NCBI RefSeq assembly: GCF_008831285.2
Contig: NC_045138.2
Location: forward strand, 29,547,934 to 29,607,933
Direction of reading: 5' to 3'
From: Nymphaea colorata
Lineage: Eukaryota > Streptophyta > Magnoliopsida > Nymphaeales > Nymphaeaceae
DNA: 60,000 nt
How positions within the stretch are numbered: position 1 is the first letter of the stretch; every line of letters begins with the position of its first letter. The notes beneath the pieces were generated by a model. It saw nothing but the letters and a program-made list of their open reading frames with translations. It did no database searches and was not told the origin of the DNA. Below are positions 54,981-60,000 of this stretch, piece after piece. The position numbers were made by a program, and so were the translations under genes.

Positions 54981-57900
54981 AGGCCACTCCTCTCCCGCCA
55001 AAGTTCGACACCCCACGAGTCTGGACTATTTCTTCCAACTAGGGCTCCACTTGAGTAGGTGCCAAGACGGCTCGGCAACAAATAGCCTCTTCCAAAGCAT
55101 GGCCTTCTCATTCCGTCGGGGTTAAGAGACATTAAACATTCCATCTCCTGAAACTAACCTTTTTCTATGCTACATGTCGCACATAATCTCTAAATGCTTA
55201 TTATGAATTTATACTAATCCCTGGACCAAAACAGGCCATAACATGGGTTATAATTTGATAGGTGACTTAAATTCTTGATTCAGATTCGAGTGAGAGGCAA
55301 CTTCATTAGAACGTATTCGATCATCTTCAATGCTATGAGAATAACCTTTACATGAAGCAAGGATCATCCATGCAATCAAAAAATTAGCGACATGCTTTAT
55401 TGCATCAACAACTGACATGTACTTACACTGTAATATTAAGTAAGGACCTCTCACTCGCATGCTTTCTTTACTCAATTTCAAGGTTAAAAATTGTACAGTG
55501 ACTTTATGTTGTGTGTTTGATTTTTCAGCGCAGTGGGGAAAACCTTTACAAGGAAAAGGCTATCCATGCAATGACAGAGCTAGGATTTTTTGGTAGAGGG
55601 GCACTTGAATTACCAGCCCAGGTCTGGTGTAAGCACCCCATGTAAATTTTGAGTTATCACGTTAATCGGCTCAGTCCCCATGTATCTCTGCCACGATATC
55701 CATGCAATCAAACATGGCCTTAGAGATGTCAGCGGATCAGGTATGAGACCACCAAGAGCCAAACTTTTAGTGCAACCGGCTATCAAAGTCTGCAATCGCG
55801 TCATAAGACTGTTGTGTAGATCTTAGTCAGGACCATTCTGACCCATTGTTAATGGCAGCTCATATTAGAACATGAAATAGGTCCCCTATGAATGGTAGCC
55901 AGATCAGGAACTTGATCACTCGATCTTTTTATATACATATATATGATCTAATCAAGTCTCATTAGATGATGACCAATTAGATCCAACATGTCCTTTTTTC
56001 ACCTCACTAATCAAACACTCAACAATGGCATACCCCACAAAACCAAAAAATATGGCTGTGCTCAAATTAGGGATGTATAGTTTAGACTTTATTCATCATA
56101 TCAAGAACAGATCAGACAGCCAAATCTTGTTTTTCATGAAATGATATTATGTTTCAGAGACATGAATATCTATGAGGTTATGGAGTCTGATGCGTTTAGA
56201 AAAACCTTAGTAGATGTATCGTAATTGAGCAATCCACTTGATGATCCTCACAAGATCAATCATAATATTGACAATTGTAATATCAAAAACTAGAATCAGT
56301 GCCTTACTCAAGCATGTGCACATGGTTTGATTATCATCTGCTAAAAGAAACGATTTCCGTCGGAAGTTAGAAACATATTAGCCGGAGTCCAAAAGAAGTC
56401 CATTCCGTGATCGAAGGTCATCGATTAGTCATGAGTGGGGAGCCAACGAGCCTCCACTAAAAGCAATAGTGTACTGTATGATGACTTGGTTGGGAAGGTT
56501 TTATTGCACATCAATGGAAGCCTGGTTGTAATGATTGTCCAAAGGTCTATCGTCTTTCTTTTCTATTCTACTCTTTTAAGACTGCAGAATGTAATAGCTC
56601 GTGGACACTGACTAGGAAAATTTACCAACCAAAAGTTAGCTTCCAGTGATAAACTAACAATGCCAATAAGAAAGTTTCATGAGAACAAGTTTTCACATGG
56701 TTAACTAGTTTGAAGATTAATTAGCTTTGGCATTTCACAAATGGGTCTTTCCACATGATGGTACAAGAAAATGTTTGTTTTCTTTATCATAATGCGCAGC
56801 TTTGCTTCTTAATCATGTGATTGATTGACTCATCTTTCATTAAGGGCACGATTGAGAGGCTGGAACGGGGTGTCCTCATCCGAGATGGAGCATTAGAAGG
56901 GTGAGAATAAAGGGAAAAGTGTCTTGAAATGTGCATAGACCCTCCATCTAGGTGAGGAGGAGTATACCGCCTATAAGAGAGCTAAAACTCTCACTCAACC
57001 TTTTGTCCTTCTAAGATACACGGTCTGCTTGGGTGCCTTAGGGTGTCGCCCCCACCACACTTCAACTTACATGTTAATGAACCCCTCCCCTTCCACCTCC
57101 ATAAAAAAAACAAAAAACAAAAAAAAATGAGTTGACATCGTGAGATTCAAAACAAGAACTGACCACTAGAAACCTCCGTCCTAACCATTGCCCCAACCCC
57201 TCATGACCAAATGCATAGATACTCAATTGCGTCCTTGCTTAAGGGTGGTACAGAGATGTCAAGTTTTAGGAATAACAGGCTAGACTTTTCTCTGCTTGCA
57301 TAATACTAAGGGGGCATCTCATTCCCCTTGATCCTCCAATATTAAATCTGACTTTTTCTCAATGTAAAAAGTAAAATAAGGATGGATCTCATGTATTGAT
57401 TTTGTGTATGGTCTGAAACCACTAATTTGATGAATGATGAACTTCAGCGTGGTGTTCATCAAGATCACCAAAAGCATGCCGCATGAAACACATACAAGTA
57501 TCCCAAGAAAGTGGATCATGTCATCCCACCCCCAGTAAGCAACATAGTTAATTTCATGTTGATCGTTTGGTAAATTAGTTTTACGTTGGAAGATTAATAT
57601 CCCCTAAAGAAAATGACCGTGCTGCCCCTGATGAGGATACCATGATGGGTCCCCAATCAACTTGATTACAACCCGATCCAATGACGATTCGCAAATCTGG
57701 TCAAGGCCAATCGTTTCTATAGCAGACTATGGGACCCACCTGCATAGAAGCCATGTATTTATAGCGGTCTACTGGAGAAGGGTGACATTAACTGCAGTGT
57801 TTAATTTTATTTATTTTGTGCCCAAACTTTGATGAGATAGACATGAAGACAAGCAGAACCACCAAGAAACCTGAACTCTTTGCATTTGTTGTCCTCAAAA

Positions 57901-60000
57901 AGGGCAAAACTAGCAGTCAAAGCGGCCAACAGCATTATTAAATATTTGTTGGGACCAACTTGGAACACTTCACATGGGATGGGACAAAGCCCAAATAAAA
58001 TCCAGCATCCTTTTGTATCAAGGATCAATGAAACTCTCTGCTTTTTGTTAAAAGATTGAAGAAGAAAAAGGATGAACGTTTTGCAGATCATTAATGAAGA
58101 AAAAGACTAATATCTTACTTCTTTATTGTCCCTATAAAATCTTAAAGACTTTTTAGATATGTTTTTTGATGTCAACTTGTTCAACATGGGAAGCGTGATT
58201 CACTGGATATGTTGGAATTTTCTTGGTCTCTTGTTTCTTGGGCATTAATTAACTCAGGGAGGCATTAAGTTTCGATGTGTGGTTTTCATTGTAGGGAATG
58301 CTTTCTTCTCACTTATGAGATATCACATGATGTCAAACTAAGCCTAGATTCGCCCTCCTCATGGTTGGTGATGAGATAATGCATCTAAAAATAAATTGTC
58401 TATTTCCATTCTCGAATTGGTTTTGTTGCCATGAAAACTAAAGGGCCATTTGACTTGCAGGAAACTGTTGAACCATTTTGGTGTATAAAACCAGCCTTGG
58501 TAGGTGCATCTTGCTATATCGCATTTTCGCTGTTCCACAATAATATAGCTTCCCATGTGCCCCTTCCATTGTTCATAAAAAAATGAAAAAAATCACTGAG
58601 AAAGGTACCCTCTTCATCAAGAGAAAGAGCATCCAGAAAAATTTGATCTTATTCATGAATTAAAAAGATTCTCCATTGCTTCAACTTGCACAAGGAACAT
58701 GCAATCGATGCATCAAACACTGGGTGTTTCAACCTATAATATATTATGCAAATCTACCAACCAAGTTGAACCAGGGGTGTGGAGTTCCTAAAGCACTCTA
58801 GGCATTGAAATAATATATACTGTAATATTACAGATAGATGGTGCAGAATCTCCTGTAACTGCGTGCAATAACAGCCCTCAGTTTCCGTTCACAGACAATC
58901 AGCATCTCACTGTAGCCATGTTGAATTCAGCTTCGATTTTTATATAAAGAATAGTCAATGCATGTGCCGTGCTGACTTTAACATAAAAAAGAAGCTTGTT
59001 TGAAAGGACCTTTTGCGAACCAAGGAAAGCTGTGTTCTGTTCTTCACAGTTGCACCTGTTCCTTTTAGAATACGAGGAGCTAATTGCCTCACTTCCCAGA
59101 TAGAACTCTCTTATTTTTTAGAAATATTCGCTCAACATTTCACCGGTTCCCGTTTTCTTCTGCAAAAGAAACTCAACCTTTACGTATTTTAACATTTTTG
59201 CTTTTGGAAGATGGCCATTCTCATCTGTCCCATCTCATTAAATGATGTCGGAGGTTTGCTTTCGATCGGTTGAAGTCTGCACTCGAGTAACACGCCCCAT
59301 CCTATCGAGACTTTACTGCTAAATCCTTTCAACTATCTCATAACACCGCAGGTTTTTATTACTGTTGTGTGAATTTTGGATCATAAACGTCATATCGTTA
59401 TGCGCTTGTACCTGTGCATTCTACGATGAGTAGCTGATCTTTTCCGGCGACTCCAACGGCCGGTGACTAAATCTCTCAATTCAAAACCATGGTACAAAAA
59501 GTGGTTAATGAACTCGAAGTTTTATAACTTGTGTAGGTTCCTACTAATATTCTTCTTCATCCTACACCATCTTGTTGCATTAGTAAATGCATTGCCCTGA
59601 AGATTTAATCATAATATTCCTCCTCAATTATGCATTTCCTGCTACTCTTTTGGTATACTAATGGGAGACTCCGTTGCCGAGCATCGCTGACTCGGTAGAC
59701 CCATCCCCTTCCCTCCTCTCTTCGGCTGTACTTCCGGCGTGTCAACTAGCCATTATTCAACTGGTTTTCTGGGTCAATGCAGTATCAGAGGGCGTTAAGC
59801 TGAACTGCTTGACTTCTCAGTATATAATTCCTCCTCAGTCCAAGGATATTCGATTTGTAAATGGCATATCCACATGGAATCGCAGGGTCCAACTTCATCA
59901 AAACATACAATTATAAAGATTTTGTTGATGGGTATGAAGATAGGGATGGCAATTAGTAGGACTGTAGGATGACAGGGCCTGGCTTCTCTTGCTCGCACAA
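54981..60000. other. intergenic region, no gene recognised
   Basis: Five kilobases upstream of the PPR gene to the window end. Open frames here are short and not protein-like. One copy of the dispersed GAGCTAGGATTTTTT motif lies at about 55576. Confidence 0.6.

Overview
The window is nuclear DNA from a flowering plant. The evidence is split genes with GT-AG introns, long AT-rich gene-poor stretches, many (GA)n/(TA)n microsatellites, and plant-specific families: a SPOROCYTELESS/TIE-like EAR repressor, a PLS-class PPR protein, a WAV3-like RING/VWA ubiquitin ligase and a plant L-gulonolactone oxidase. The species cannot be named from sequence alone. Two of the genes (ARM-repeat, RING/VWA) are strongly GC-rich, while the others match the AT-rich background.

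Seven protein-coding genes could be reconstructed, six with exon joins that close in phase. In order: (1) 8392-9382, minus, a five-exon SPEAR/TIE-like transcriptional repressor with an N-terminal SPL motif and a C-terminal EAR motif; its later exons are too short to appear as long open frames. (2) 15849-21506, minus, a nine-exon METTL5-type 18S rRNA N6-adenine methyltransferase. (3) 23258-26383, plus, a four-exon type II membrane protein of a conserved plant family with a SAM-binding-like motif. (4) 28214-31322, minus, a three-exon secreted L-gulonolactone oxidase-like flavoprotein. (5) 35134-36153, minus, a single-exon ARM-repeat protein without a U-box. (6) 42214-44352, minus, a two-exon RING/VWA E3 ligase. 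(7) 51837-54980, minus, a two-exon E-type PPR protein.

The intergenic regions hold microsatellites, several short tandem duplications, a long AT-rich palindrome, a GAGCTC-rich degenerate minisatellite, a dispersed repeat motif and a transposon-like duplicated segment. Four short coding-like stretches (about 4.87-5.22, 6.47-6.87, 32.65-32.76 and 39.51-39.81 kb) look like gene relics or unrecognised exons. I see no CRISPR array, rRNA, convincing tRNA or known miRNA precursor.

The genes do not form a pathway or cluster; this is an ordinary plant gene neighbourhood. No clearly new multi-gene system was found. The most interesting single observation is the (CT)n microsatellite inside intron 4 of the SPEAR-like gene. 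If that intron were retained, the real EAR motif would be lost and replaced by a Ser-Leu repeat that itself fits the LxLxL EAR pattern.
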